DNA of 32,972 bases, taken from contig DWXO01000081.1 of the NCBI GenBank assembly GCA_019119165.1, positions 1 to 32,972 of the forward strand, given 5' to 3'. The stretch comes from Candidatus Flavonifractor intestinigallinarum (lineage in GTDB: Bacteria; Bacillota; Clostridia; Oscillospirales; Oscillospiraceae). This document shows positions 15,461-22,530 of the stretch, in pieces. Numbering within the stretch: position 1 is the stretch's first letter; the number at the start of each line of letters is the position of its first letter. The position numbers were made by a program, and so were the translations under genes. Below the pieces are notes generated by a model, which did no database searches, was not told the origin of the DNA, and worked only from the letters and a program-made list of their open reading frames with translations.

Positions 15461-15937
15461 ATGGATATCCCCATGGAGGACATTCAGACCATCTTACAGG
15501 CCTATCCCCCGGAGCAGCGGTTCAGCCTGGCCATGCTCCAGGATATGCAGCACAAGTTCAACTACATCCCCCGGGCGGGCATGGAGGCCCTGGCGGCCTA
15601 CCTGGGCTGTCCCCTGTCCTCCCTGTACGCCATGGCCACCTTCTACAAGGCCCTGAGCCTCAAGCCCAAGGGCAGGCACATCATCAAGCTGTGCGACGGC
15701 ACCGCCTGCCACATCCGGGGCTCCACCACCCTGCTGGACGGGGTGCGGCGGCTGCTGGGCATTAACGCCGGGGAGACCTCGGAGGACGGGCTCTTCTCCC
15801 TGGAGCTGGTGAACTGCCTGGGCTCCTGCGCTCTGGCCCCGGTGATGGTGGTGGACGGCACCTACTACGGGCGGGTGACCCTGGAGAAGCTGCCCAAAAT
15901 TCTGGACCAGTACCGGGAGGTGGAAGGCCATGAATAA
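15461..15937 (+). CDS. NuoE-like NAD-module subunit, thioredoxin-like [2Fe-2S] protein
   Basis: 158 aa. The N-terminal helical part (RFSLAMLQDMQHKFNYIPRAGMEALAAYLG) and the thioredoxin-like part are typical of the 24-kDa subunit. The [2Fe-2S] ligands are in CDGTACHIRG (C-x4-C) and CLGSC (C-x3-C). The family pairs with the flavoprotein NuoF/HndC/HydB and assists NAD(H) reactions in bifurcating hydrogenases and dehydrogenases. The next gene starts inside its end (8-base overlap, 15930-15937), which fits a fixed stoichiometry. Co-occurrence with AOR suggests an aldehyde:NAD/ferredoxin complex. Confidence 0.93.
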   Translation: MDIPMEDIQTILQAYPPEQRFSLAMLQDMQHKFNYIPRAGMEALAAYLGCPLSSLYAMATFYKALSLKPKGRHIIKLCDGTACHIRGSTTLLDGVRRLLGINAGETSEDGLFSLELVNCLGSCALAPVMVVDGTYYGRVTLEKLPKILDQYREVEGHE

Positions 15938-17723
15938 AACGGTATTGGTGTGCTGCGGCACCGGCTGCCTGGCCAACGGCAGCGCCAAGGTGGCCGAGGC
16001 CTTCCGCACTCTGCTGGCGGGCACCGGCCATCAGGTGGAGTGTTTCGTCAAGGAGACCGGCTGCCAGGGGTTCTGCGAAAACGGCCCCATGGTGCGGATA
16101 CTCCCCGACGACATCACCTACTACAAAGTCAAGCCCGCCGACGCCGCCGAGATCGTGGCCCAGACGGTGGAACAGGGCCTGCCCGTCACCCGGCTGCTGG
16201 CCAAAAACGACGCCGGCCAGCCGGTCACCCGCCGGGAGGACAATCCCTTCTTCGCCCCCCAGGTGAAGGTGGCCCTGCGGAACGTGGGCATCATCTCCCC
16301 CGCCAGCGTTGAAGATTATGTCAACCGAGGCGGATACAGCGCCCTGAAAAAGGCCCTGACCATGACCCCCGACGAGATCATCACCCAAGTGGAGCTGTCC
16401 GGCCTCCGGGGCCGGGGCGGCGCGGGCTTCCCCACCGGCCGGAAGTGGCGCACCGCCGCCGGGTATGACAACTTCCCCAAGTATGTGGTGTGCAACGGCG
16501 ACGAGGGCGACCCCGGCGCCTTCATGGACGGCTCCATTCTGGAGGGGGACCCCCACAGTGTGCTGGAGGGCATGGCCATCTGCGCCCTGGCCATCGGGGC
16601 GGAGACCGGCTTCCTCTACATCCGGGACGAGTACGCCCTGGCGGTGGCCCACATCCGGGAGGCCATCGCCAACGCCGAGGCGGCGGGCATTTTAGGTGAT
16701 CACATTTTGGGATCTGACAAGAAATTAAAACTCTCCGTTGTCAGGGGCGGCGGCGCTTTCGTGTGCGGCGAGTCCACGGCGCTGATGGCGTCGGTGGCCG
16801 GCCGGGTGGGCGAACCCCGGGCCAAGTACATCCGCTCGGTGCAGCGGGGCCTGTGGGACCAGCCCACGGTGCTCAACAACGTGGAGACCTTCGCCAACAT
16901 TTCGGTGATTTTGGACCGGGGCGGGGCGGAATTTGCCAAGCTGGGCACCGAGGGGTCCAAGGGAACCAAGGTGTTCTCCATGGTGGGCAAGGTGAAGCGC
17001 ACCGGCCTGGTGGAGGTACCCATGGGGGCCACCCTCCGCCACCTGATCTTCGACATCGGCGGCGGCATCCAGGGGGATCGCCCCTTCAAGGCGGTGCAGA
17101 CCGGCGGCCCCTCCGGCGGGTGCATCCCCGAGGAACTGCTGGACCTGCCGGTGGACTTCGACACCCTGAAAAGCCACGGGGCCATGATGGGCTCCGGCGG
17201 CATGATCGTCATGGACGACCGCAGCTGCATGGTGGAGGTGGCCCGGTATTATGTAAAGTTCCTCTCGGAGGAGTCCTGCGGCAAGTGTACCCCCTGCCGG
17301 GAGGGTTTGAGGCACATTCTGACCATCCTCACCGACATCTGTCAGGGCAAGGGGCAGCTCAGCGACCTGGACCTGCTGGAGGAGCTGTGCCACACCCTGG
17401 CGGACAGCTCCCTGTGCGCCCTGGGCAAGTCGGCTCCCAACCCGGTGCTCACCACTCTGAAGTATTTCCGGCAGGAGTACGAGGCCCACATTCTGGAGCA
17501 CCGCTGTCCGGCGGGGGTGTGTACCGCCCTCACCAGCTTTGCCATTGACCCGGACAAGTGTGTGGGCTGCGGGGCCTGTAGCCGGGCCTGCCCCGCCGGG
17601 GCCATCTCCGGCGGCGTGAAGGAGCCCCATGTCATTGATCCCGCCCGGTGCATCGCCTGCGGCTCCTGCCGGGAGGCCTGCAAGTTCGGCGCGGTGGAGA
17701 CGAAAGGCAAGGTGGCGGGATGA
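15930..17723 (+). CDS. NuoF-like NADH-binding flavoprotein with extra iron-sulfur domains
   Basis: 597 aa. Domains in order are an N-terminal thioredoxin-like [2Fe-2S] domain (VCCGTGC..., CQGFC; residues about 1-95) and the FMN/NADH-binding core (GRGGAGFPTGRKW, GDEGDPGAFMDGS). An SLBB domain and the [4Fe-4S] helical domain (SCGKCTPCREG with a later Cys) follow. The C-terminus is a 2x[4Fe-4S] ferredoxin domain (CVGCGACSRACP, CIACGSCREAC). This layout matches HydB/HndC/BfuB-type flavoproteins, in which bifurcation of electrons between NAD and ferredoxin has been described. Whether this enzyme bifurcates is inference. A short stretch near 16690-16740 has unusually AT-rich codons (TTA, GGT, GAT, ATT, AAA) with no loss of frame. 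Confidence 0.94.
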   Translation: MNKTVLVCCGTGCLANGSAKVAEAFRTLLAGTGHQVECFVKETGCQGFCENGPMVRILPDDITYYKVKPADAAEIVAQTVEQGLPVTRLLAKNDAGQPVTRREDNPFFAPQVKVALRNVGIISPASVEDYVNRGGYSALKKALTMTPDEIITQVELSGLRGRGGAGFPTGRKWRTAAGYDNFPKYVVCNGDEGDPGAFMDGSILEGDPHSVLEGMAICALAIGAETGFLYIRDEYALAVAHIREAIANAEAAGILGDHILGSDKKLKLSVVRGGGAFVCGESTALMASVAGRVGEPRAKYIRSVQRGLWDQPTVLNNVETFANISVILDRGGAEFAKLGTEGSKGTKVFSMVGKVKRTGLVEVPMGATLRHLIFDIGGGIQGDRPFKAVQTGGPSGGCIPEELLDLPVDFDTLKSHGAMMGSGGMIVMDDRSCMVEVARYYVKFLSEESCGKCTPCREGLRHILTILTDICQGKGQLSDLDLLEELCHTLADSSLCALGKSAPNPVLTTLKYFRQEYEAHILEHRCPAGVCTALTSFAIDPDKCVGCGACSRACPAGAISGGVKEPHVIDPARCIACGSCREACKFGAVETKGKVAG

Positions 17724-18463
17724 TCATTACCATTGACGGAAAGCAGTGCAGCTGTGAGAAGGGGGAATTTCTCCTCCAGGTGGCCCGGCGCAACGGCATC
17801 TACATCCCTACCCTGTGCCACCACGAGGCCCTGCCTGGGCAGGGCTGCTGCCGGGTGTGTATTGTGGAGGTAGACGAGGGCAAGGGCCCCAAGATCGTGG
17901 TGTCCTGCGTCTACCCGGTGGAGCGGGAATGTACCGTATCCACCGACAGCGACAAGGTCCGCAGTCAGCGGGGGATGATTCTGTCCCTCCTCTACAAGCG
18001 GGCCCCGGACAGCGAACTGATTGCCCAGATGTGTACCCACTACGGCGCGCCCCCGCTGGAGCGCCTCAAGCCGGTGGACAGCGGAAAGTGCATCCTGTGC
18101 GGGCTGTGTACCCGGGCCTGCGCCGAGCTGAGCGTGGGGGCCATCTCCACCGTCAACCGGGGGGTCACCAAGGAGGTGGCCACCCCCTACCACGACGAGA
18201 GCCCGGTGTGCGTGGGCTGCGGCTCCTGCGCCAGCGTGTGCCCCACCGACGCCATCCCCCTTACCGAGACGGCGGATACCCGCACCATCTGGGGCAAAAC
18301 CTTCCGCCTGGTGCGGTGTGCCCATTGCGGCGCGGTCATCGGCACGGCGGAGGAGCTGGCCCTGGCCGCCCAAAAGACGGGCGAGGAGCCGGAGAAGCTG
18401 TGTGAGCGCTGCCGGAAGGCCGCCCTGGCCCAGGTGCTGGCCCACACCTACGGGGACCAATAA
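17720..18463 (+). CDS. NuoG N-terminal-like iron-sulfur subunit
   Basis: 247 aa. Start ATG 17720 overlaps the preceding stop by four bases (ATGA); a longer frame from 17648 lies inside the flavoprotein gene. The N-terminal plant-type [2Fe-2S] domain has CHHEALPGQGCCRVC and a further Cys in VVSCVYP. A NuoG-type segment follows, then two [4Fe-4S] motifs: CILCGLCTRAC and CVGCGSCASVCP. The C-terminus has CAHCG and CERC pairs, resembling a small zinc ribbon or another cluster site. It lacks the molybdopterin or H-cluster domain of NuoG or hydrogenase, so it is a pure electron-transfer subunit. It is the last gene of the operon, followed by a strong terminator. Confidence 0.9.
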   Translation: MIITIDGKQCSCEKGEFLLQVARRNGIYIPTLCHHEALPGQGCCRVCIVEVDEGKGPKIVVSCVYPVERECTVSTDSDKVRSQRGMILSLLYKRAPDSELIAQMCTHYGAPPLERLKPVDSGKCILCGLCTRACAELSVGAISTVNRGVTKEVATPYHDESPVCVGCGSCASVCPTDAIPLTETADTRTIWGKTFRLVRCAHCGAVIGTAEELALAAQKTGEEPEKLCERCRKAALAQVLAHTYGDQ

Positions 18464-18471
18464 CAGAACGA

Positions 18472-18507
18472 AAAAGCCCGGCGCGTCATGTGACGCGCCG
18501 GGCTTTT
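18472..18507. terminator. Bidirectional terminator between the AOR operon and the M23 peptidase gene
   Basis: AAAAGCCCGGCGCGTCA pairs with TGACGCGCCGGGCTTTT around TG. A-runs and T-runs on both sides let it serve both converging transcripts. Confidence 0.92.
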
Positions 18508-18522
18508 GTATGCTTGATACTC

Positions 18523-20010
18523 TTACCCCAGGTAGGCCAGGGGGTTGACGGCGGTGCCGTTGATCTGCACCTCAAAGTGGCAGTGGTTGCCGGTGGACCG
18601 GCCGGTGGAACCTACGCGGGCAATGGGCTGGCCCTGGTACACCTTGTCGCCGGTGGAGACCAGCAGGCTGGAACAGTGGGCGTACAGGGTACGCACGCCG
18701 TTGCCGTGGTCGATAACCACATAGTTGCCGTAGCTCCAGTAGCTGCCGGTACCGGTGCCCGACCACACCACGGTGCCGCCGTCGGAGGCCTTGATGGTGG
18801 TGCCGTAGGAGGTAGCGATATCCAGACCGCTGTGGTAGCTGTAGGAGCCGAAGATGGAGCGGTAGCCAAAGCTGGAGGTGATGTTGCCGTACACCGGCCA
18901 GATGTAGGTGCCGGTGGGCAGCCAGGAGGGCCGCACCTTGGTGCCTACGGCGATGACCTTGTTGGTGGCCTCACGGGTGACCTCGGTGGAGAGCACCGTG
19001 CGCTCCTGCTCCACGCCGTTGAGGTAGGCCACGTCGGCGGTGACCACCTGCTCGCCGGGGGTACCGGCGTCCAGCACCCTGGACTCGCCCTGATACATGG
19101 AGTCGTCCTCCACTTCCACCACGGGGCAGGCAATCTCCTCGGTGTAGGTCACATGGTCCACGGTCTTGACGGACAGGAAGGGGATCTCTTCCTTAACATT
19201 GACGATCTGGCCGATGTAGATGCGGCTGCTGTCCACATCGGGGTTGAGGGCCTCCAGCTCGGACAGGGTCATGCCGTTGGCCACGGCGATGTCCACAAAG
19301 GTATCGCCCTGCTGCACCTCATAGGTGGTCTGGCCGTTCTGGTTGGCGGTGAGGGCGGCCAGCATGGCGTCGGTGTCCTGGTTGACGTCGGAGGCAGTGT
19401 ACTCATGGGTGATGTACACGCCGGAGGTGAACTCGGCGGAGATGGTGTTCTCGTTGACATAGGGGGCCTTCACCTGCTCCAGCACCGCGTTGAGGGTCTC
19501 CTGGTCCTGGGCGGCGCCGATGAACTGGCTGTTGACGGTGAGCACATAGTTCTTCATCACGTCGCCGATCTGATCAAAGAGGTAGGTCTCAAACTCGGCG
19601 GTGGGGGTGATGTTCTCCGGCTCGGTGAGGGCGAAGGAGTAGGAAATCTCTCCGTCCAGGGTGTAGTCGTAGCCCAGGATCTTGGTCGCCCGGGCCTCCA
19701 CCCGATCCACCGCGTCCTCAAAGACCTGGGGAGAGGTGACGGTGCCCAGAGCCACGCCGTTCATCTCCACCACATAGGCGGGGGTGTAAACGGAGGTGAC
19801 CACCGCGGCCACGCCCACAACAGCGGCTACAGCCAGGAAGTGGAACGGGCTGACGATGCGGCAGCCGCCGGCGGTGGCGGCATCGGACCAGTGCTGGAAC
19901 CGCACGACGCCGGCACGCAGAGCGGTGCTGGCAGCCTGGGCTTTGGCCCGCAGCCGGGCGGGCAGGCTCTCAGTCTCCCGTTCCTGTGGAATATGAAGGA
20001 TCTCGTCCAT
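18523..20010 (-). CDS. M23 family cell-wall peptidase with LysM and G5 domains
   Basis: 495 aa. There is a cytoplasmic N-terminus, then one transmembrane or signal-anchor segment at about residues 56-78 (FHFLAVAAVVGVAAVVTSV). A LysM domain (YEVQQGDTFVDIAVANGMTL...IYIGQIVNV) lies at about 228-272. A G5 domain spans about 275-355 and the C-terminal M23 (LytM) domain follows. Zinc ligands are visible in YHSGLDIA (H-x3-D) and NHCHFEV (H-x-H). The enzyme would bind peptidoglycan and cut peptide cross-links outside the membrane, in growth or sporulation. ATG 20010 is preceded by AGGAGGGGA. It has its own promoter and a 100-base leader with short direct repeats. Confidence 0.93.
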   Translation of the reverse strand: MDEILHIPQERETESLPARLRAKAQAASTALRAGVVRFQHWSDAATAGGCRIVSPFHFLAVAAVVGVAAVVTSVYTPAYVVEMNGVALGTVTSPQVFEDAVDRVEARATKILGYDYTLDGEISYSFALTEPENITPTAEFETYLFDQIGDVMKNYVLTVNSQFIGAAQDQETLNAVLEQVKAPYVNENTISAEFTSGVYITHEYTASDVNQDTDAMLAALTANQNGQTTYEVQQGDTFVDIAVANGMTLSELEALNPDVDSSRIYIGQIVNVKEEIPFLSVKTVDHVTYTEEIACPVVEVEDDSMYQGESRVLDAGTPGEQVVTADVAYLNGVEQERTVLSTEVTREATNKVIAVGTKVRPSWLPTGTYIWPVYGNITSSFGYRSIFGSYSYHSGLDIATSYGTTIKASDGGTVVWSGTGTGSYWSYGNYVVIDHGNGVRTLYAHCSSLLVSTGDKVYQGQPIARVGSTGRSTGNHCHFEVQINGTAVNPLAYLG

Positions 20011-20049
20011 GGGGAGATTCCCCTCCTATATCATGGAATATCAATCAGT

Positions 20050-20110
20050 CTGTATCCGGTCTGTATCCGATCGGTAACAGCCGGAAACGAAAAGGTTACA
20101 AATGGTTACA
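20050..20110 (-). promoter_or_regulatory. Direct repeats in the leader of the M23 peptidase gene
   Basis: Two pairs of direct repeats lie between promoter and gene. CTGTATCCG occurs at 20050-20058 and 20060-20068. GTTACA occurs at 20095-20100 and 20105-20110, reading as two TGTAAC boxes with a 4-base gap on the minus strand. They may be operator sites; the regulator is not known. Confidence 0.35.
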
Positions 20111-20116
20111 GTTGTA

Positions 20117-20145
20117 ATCATACACGCATTTTGGTAAAAAGTCAA
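20117..20145 (-). promoter_or_regulatory. Sigma-A promoter of the M23 peptidase gene
   Basis: On the minus strand, TTGACT (20145-20140) and TATGAT (20122-20117) are separated by 17 bases. Confidence 0.8.
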
Positions 20146-20230
20146 GGCTTTCCGGAAAAAGTAAACGTTTTTTCTCTCAGTAAAGAAAGAAATTTTCATG
20201 CCACAACATCTGGTAGCCCATGGGAAAAAG

Positions 20231-20275
20231 GGACCGCCCCACCCCCAAGACCGGTGGTCCGGGGGCGGACGGTCC
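20231..20275. other. Long GC-rich inverted repeat
   Basis: GGACCG and CGGTCC at the ends enclose C-rich and G-rich arms that can pair. There is no T-run, so it is not an obvious terminator. The rest of 20146-20322 shows nothing I can assign. Confidence 0.35.
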
Positions 20276-20322
20276 ACAAAATATTTCGTCACATCGCCGG
20301 ATGGGCATTGCCATATTACGAC

Positions 20323-20415
20323 AAAAAACCGGAGCGCCCATAAGAGCGCTCCGGTTTGATGTACCTTTTACCTTTTTGTTACGCCAGGGCCGCGGTGATG
20401 ATGGCCATAGAGTAG
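20323..20415 (-). pseudogene. Orphan copy of the pta 3' end and its terminator
   Basis: Repeats 20575-20661. On the minus strand it encodes YSMAIITAALA and the stop (TTA at 20379-20381), followed by the pta terminator hairpin. One coding difference is seen and it is synonymous (TCT for TCC). The terminator stem differs by a compensating pair (GGAGCG/CGCTCC here, GGAGCA/TGCTCC at the gene). A 7-base extra segment lies before the hairpin. It is probably the native end of pta, displaced by the insertion. Confidence 0.8.
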
Positions 20416-20574
20416 GCCCCACAGGCCCAAGGCCTGCGGGGACCCCAATTTTGATATCTGCTCGGGGCAAATGAATTGCCCCGGCATCAAGGTTTTGTGC
20501 CCTTGGCACAAAACGCTTGGCGGCCCAGGCGCCGGTCCCGCCATGGGCGGGTCGGAGGTCTCCTCCATGGCCAT
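20416..20574 (+). mobile_element. Structured gene-terminus insertion element, copy 3 (pta 3' end)
   Basis: On the plus strand: hairpin A at 20417-20441 (CCCC-A-CAGGCC/GGCCTG-C-GGGG) and hairpin B at 20462-20484 (CGGGGCAA/TTGCCCCG, loop ATGAA). Hairpin C is at 20488-20519 (CAAG-GTTTTGTGCC...GGCACAAAAC-G-CTTG). A GGCG/CGCC stem follows, and hairpin E pairs CCCGCC with GGCGGG. Bases 20554-20574 are the reverse complement of 20647-20667 in pta with one mismatch in 21, spanning the inner boundary of the duplicated terminus. Order and motifs match copies 1 and 2. It is antisense to pta and non-coding. Confidence 0.75.
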
Positions 20575-20608
20575 AAAAAGACCGGAGCACCCCTGAGAGT
20601 GCTCCGGT
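20575..20608 (-). terminator. Terminator of pta (gene-attached copy)
   Basis: On the minus strand, ACCGGAGCACTCTC and GGGTGCTCCGGT form the hairpin and five T follow. It is part of the duplicated terminus, so the insertion left the gene with a complete terminator. Confidence 0.85.
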
Positions 20609-20624
20609 TTGATGTACCTTTTTG

Positions 20625-21608
20625 TTACGCCAGGGCCGCGGTGATGATGGCCATGGAGTAGACCTCCTGGGCGTTGCAGCCGCGGGACAGGTCGTTGATG
20701 GGGGCGTTGAGGCCCAGCAGCACGGGGCCGTAGGCGTCAAAGCCGCCCAGACGCTGGGCAATCTTGTAGCCGATGTTGCCGGCGTTGATGTTGGGGAAAA
20801 TAAAGGTGTTGGCGTAGCCGGCCACAGGGGAGCCGGGGCACTTGAGCTGGCCCACCTTGGGGGACACGGCGGCGTCGAACTGGAGCTCGCCGTCCACGGC
20901 GAAGTCGGGGTTGGTGGCCAGCACCTTCTCATAGGCGTGGCGCATCTTGTCCACGGTGTCGCCCTTGCCGGAGCCCTTGGTGGAGTAGCTCAGCATGGCC
21001 ACCTTGGGGTCGATGCCGAAGGTGCGGGCACAGTGGGCCACCTCGGTGGTGATCTCCACCAGCTCGTCCTCGGTGGGGTCGATGTTGATGGCGCAGTCGC
21101 CCATGGCCAACACGGTGTTCCCGCCCACGCCCTCACGGACCAGGATAAAGCAGGAGGACACGATCTTGTTGCCGGGCTTGGTCTTGATCAGCTGCAGGGC
21201 GGGACGGACGGTGTCGGCGGTGGAATAGGTGGCGCCGCCCAGCAGGCAGTCGGCCACGCCCACCTTCACCAGCATGGTGCCGAAGTAGTTGCCCTTCTGC
21301 AGGGCGGCACGGCACTCGTCGGCGGTCATCTTGCCCTTACGCAGCTCCACCATGGCCTCCACCAGCTTGTCCATCTCGGGGTAGGTCTTGGGATCAATGA
21401 TCTCGGCGCCCCGGATGTTGTAGCCGGCCTCCTCAGCGGCGGCCTTGACCTCCTCCTCGTTGCCGATGAGCACGGGAGTCAGGAAGGTACCGGCCAGCAG
21501 ACGGGCGCTGGCCTCCAGGATGCGGGGGTCGGTGCCCTCGGTGAACACGATGCGCTTGGGGCTCTTTTTCAGGGTATCGATCAGGGTCTGGAACATATGA
21601 ATAGCCAT
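20625..21608 (-). CDS. pta: Phosphate acetyltransferase
   Basis: 327 aa from ATG 21608 (GGAGGAG upstream); the longer ORF from 21689 adds a non-conserved N-terminus that overlaps the promoter. The enzyme interconverts acetyl-CoA and acetyl phosphate in the cytoplasm, for ATP formation through acetate kinase. Family segments are RIVFTEGTDPRILEASARLL near the N-terminus, EVAHCARTFGIDPKVAMLSYSTKGSG and LQFDAAVSPKVG. The C-terminal part has FIFPNINAGNIGYKIAQRLGG and GPVLLGLNAPINDLSRGC. Length and signatures are those of the short class I Pta. No ackA is in the window. The 3' end is duplicated beyond an inserted element. Some phosphotransbutyrylases are related, but the C-terminal motifs fit Pta. 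Confidence 0.95.
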   Translation of the reverse strand: MAIHMFQTLIDTLKKSPKRIVFTEGTDPRILEASARLLAGTFLTPVLIGNEEEVKAAAEEAGYNIRGAEIIDPKTYPEMDKLVEAMVELRKGKMTADECRAALQKGNYFGTMLVKVGVADCLLGGATYSTADTVRPALQLIKTKPGNKIVSSCFILVREGVGGNTVLAMGDCAINIDPTEDELVEITTEVAHCARTFGIDPKVAMLSYSTKGSGKGDTVDKMRHAYEKVLATNPDFAVDGELQFDAAVSPKVGQLKCPGSPVAGYANTFIFPNINAGNIGYKIAQRLGGFDAYGPVLLGLNAPINDLSRGCNAQEVYSMAIITAALA

Positions 21609-21665
21609 GGGAATCTCCTCCATTTCAAAGATCCGAACTTTTGCCAAATACTTGGCGGTATAGCT

Positions 21666-21695
21666 ATTATACACCTGATCTGAGGACAATCACAA
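21666..21695 (-). promoter_or_regulatory. Promoter of pta
   Basis: On the minus strand, TTGTGA (21695-21690) and TATAAT (21671-21666) have an 18-base spacer. Confidence 0.65.
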
Positions 21696-21730
21696 GGACC
21701 AGTACGAAAAAATATTGTGGAAAAATCCGC

Positions 21731-21759
21731 TTTACTTTTGGTATTTTTGCAATTATACT
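21731..21759 (+). promoter_or_regulatory. Promoter of the XRE regulator gene
   Basis: TTTACT (21731-21736) and TATACT (21754-21759) have a 17-base spacer. The ribosome binding site AGGAGAGG at 21777-21784 precedes ATG 21790. Confidence 0.7.
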
Positions 21760-21789
21760 ATACACACTGTTTTTTAGGAGAGGTGTGCT

Positions 21790-22485
21790 ATGACTTCAGA
21801 TTTTTCCCGCTGCCTGTCTCTGCTGCGGCAGGAGAAGGGGGCGTCCCAGCGGGCGGTGGCCAAGGACCTGGGCATCAGCCAGGCGCTGCTGTCCCACTAT
21901 GAAAACGGCGTCCGGGAGCCCGGCCTGGCCTTTGTCATCAAAGCCTGCAACTACTACAATGTGTCCGCCGACTTCCTGCTGGGCCGGACCCTGAGCCGGG
22001 ACGGCACCACCATCGCCGCCGAGGAGCTGTACGACTACTCCACCGAGAAGGACAACGTGCTCCACGGCTCCATCCTGGCCACCCTGAACAAGAAGCTGCT
22101 GGTCAACTCCACCGGCGTGCTCTTCGACCTGCTGGGCAAGACCGGCAAGAAGGAGGCCATCAACGCCGCCGCCGACTATCTGGGCACCGCCATCTACAAG
22201 CTGTTCCGCCACCTCTATCGGGCGGACGGCACCCAGAACGAGGACTTTTTCTCCGTGTCCGCCCGGCAGTTTATCGCCGGGGTGCCCTTTGCCGACATGA
22301 TCTGCGCCGAGGCCGATTACACCGAGGCCCTGGCCGCCCACGCCAAGGACAAGGGGACCTTCCCCCCCATGAACAACGACGCTCTCATGGAGAACTATCC
22401 CGGCCTGTACCAGTCCCTGCTCCAGATCATCCATAACACCGGCGAGCGCATCAACCGCCGGACGGCGGAGCGCCGGGAGAAATAA
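21790..22485 (+). CDS. XRE-family (Cro/C1-type HTH) transcriptional regulator
   Basis: 231 aa. Residues 8-66 form the helix-turn-helix: LSLLRQEKGASQRAVAKDLGISQALLSHYENGVREPGLAFVIKACNYYNVSADFLLG. The remaining 160 residues are helical and resemble the C-terminal part of Clostridia regulators of this size; no ligand-binding motif is recognisable. It lies alone between pta (divergent) and lepA, 45 bases before lepA, so read-through into lepA is possible. The target is unknown; pta, across a 180-base divergent promoter region, is a candidate by position only. Confidence 0.88.
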   Translation: MTSDFSRCLSLLRQEKGASQRAVAKDLGISQALLSHYENGVREPGLAFVIKACNYYNVSADFLLGRTLSRDGTTIAAEELYDYSTEKDNVLHGSILATLNKKLLVNSTGVLFDLLGKTGKKEAINAAADYLGTAIYKLFRHLYRADGTQNEDFFSVSARQFIAGVPFADMICAEADYTEALAAHAKDKGTFPPMNNDALMENYPGLYQSLLQIIHNTGERINRRTAERREK

Positions 22486-22530
22486 GGGCGGACTCCAGCC
22501 CACTACTAAAATGACATCATTACGGGAGGT

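Noticed and set aside
20095-20110. WalR-like box in the M23 peptidase leader
   Set aside because: The two TGTAAC boxes are 4 bases apart; the published WalR consensus has 5. They also lie at or after the start of transcription, so only the repeat is reported.
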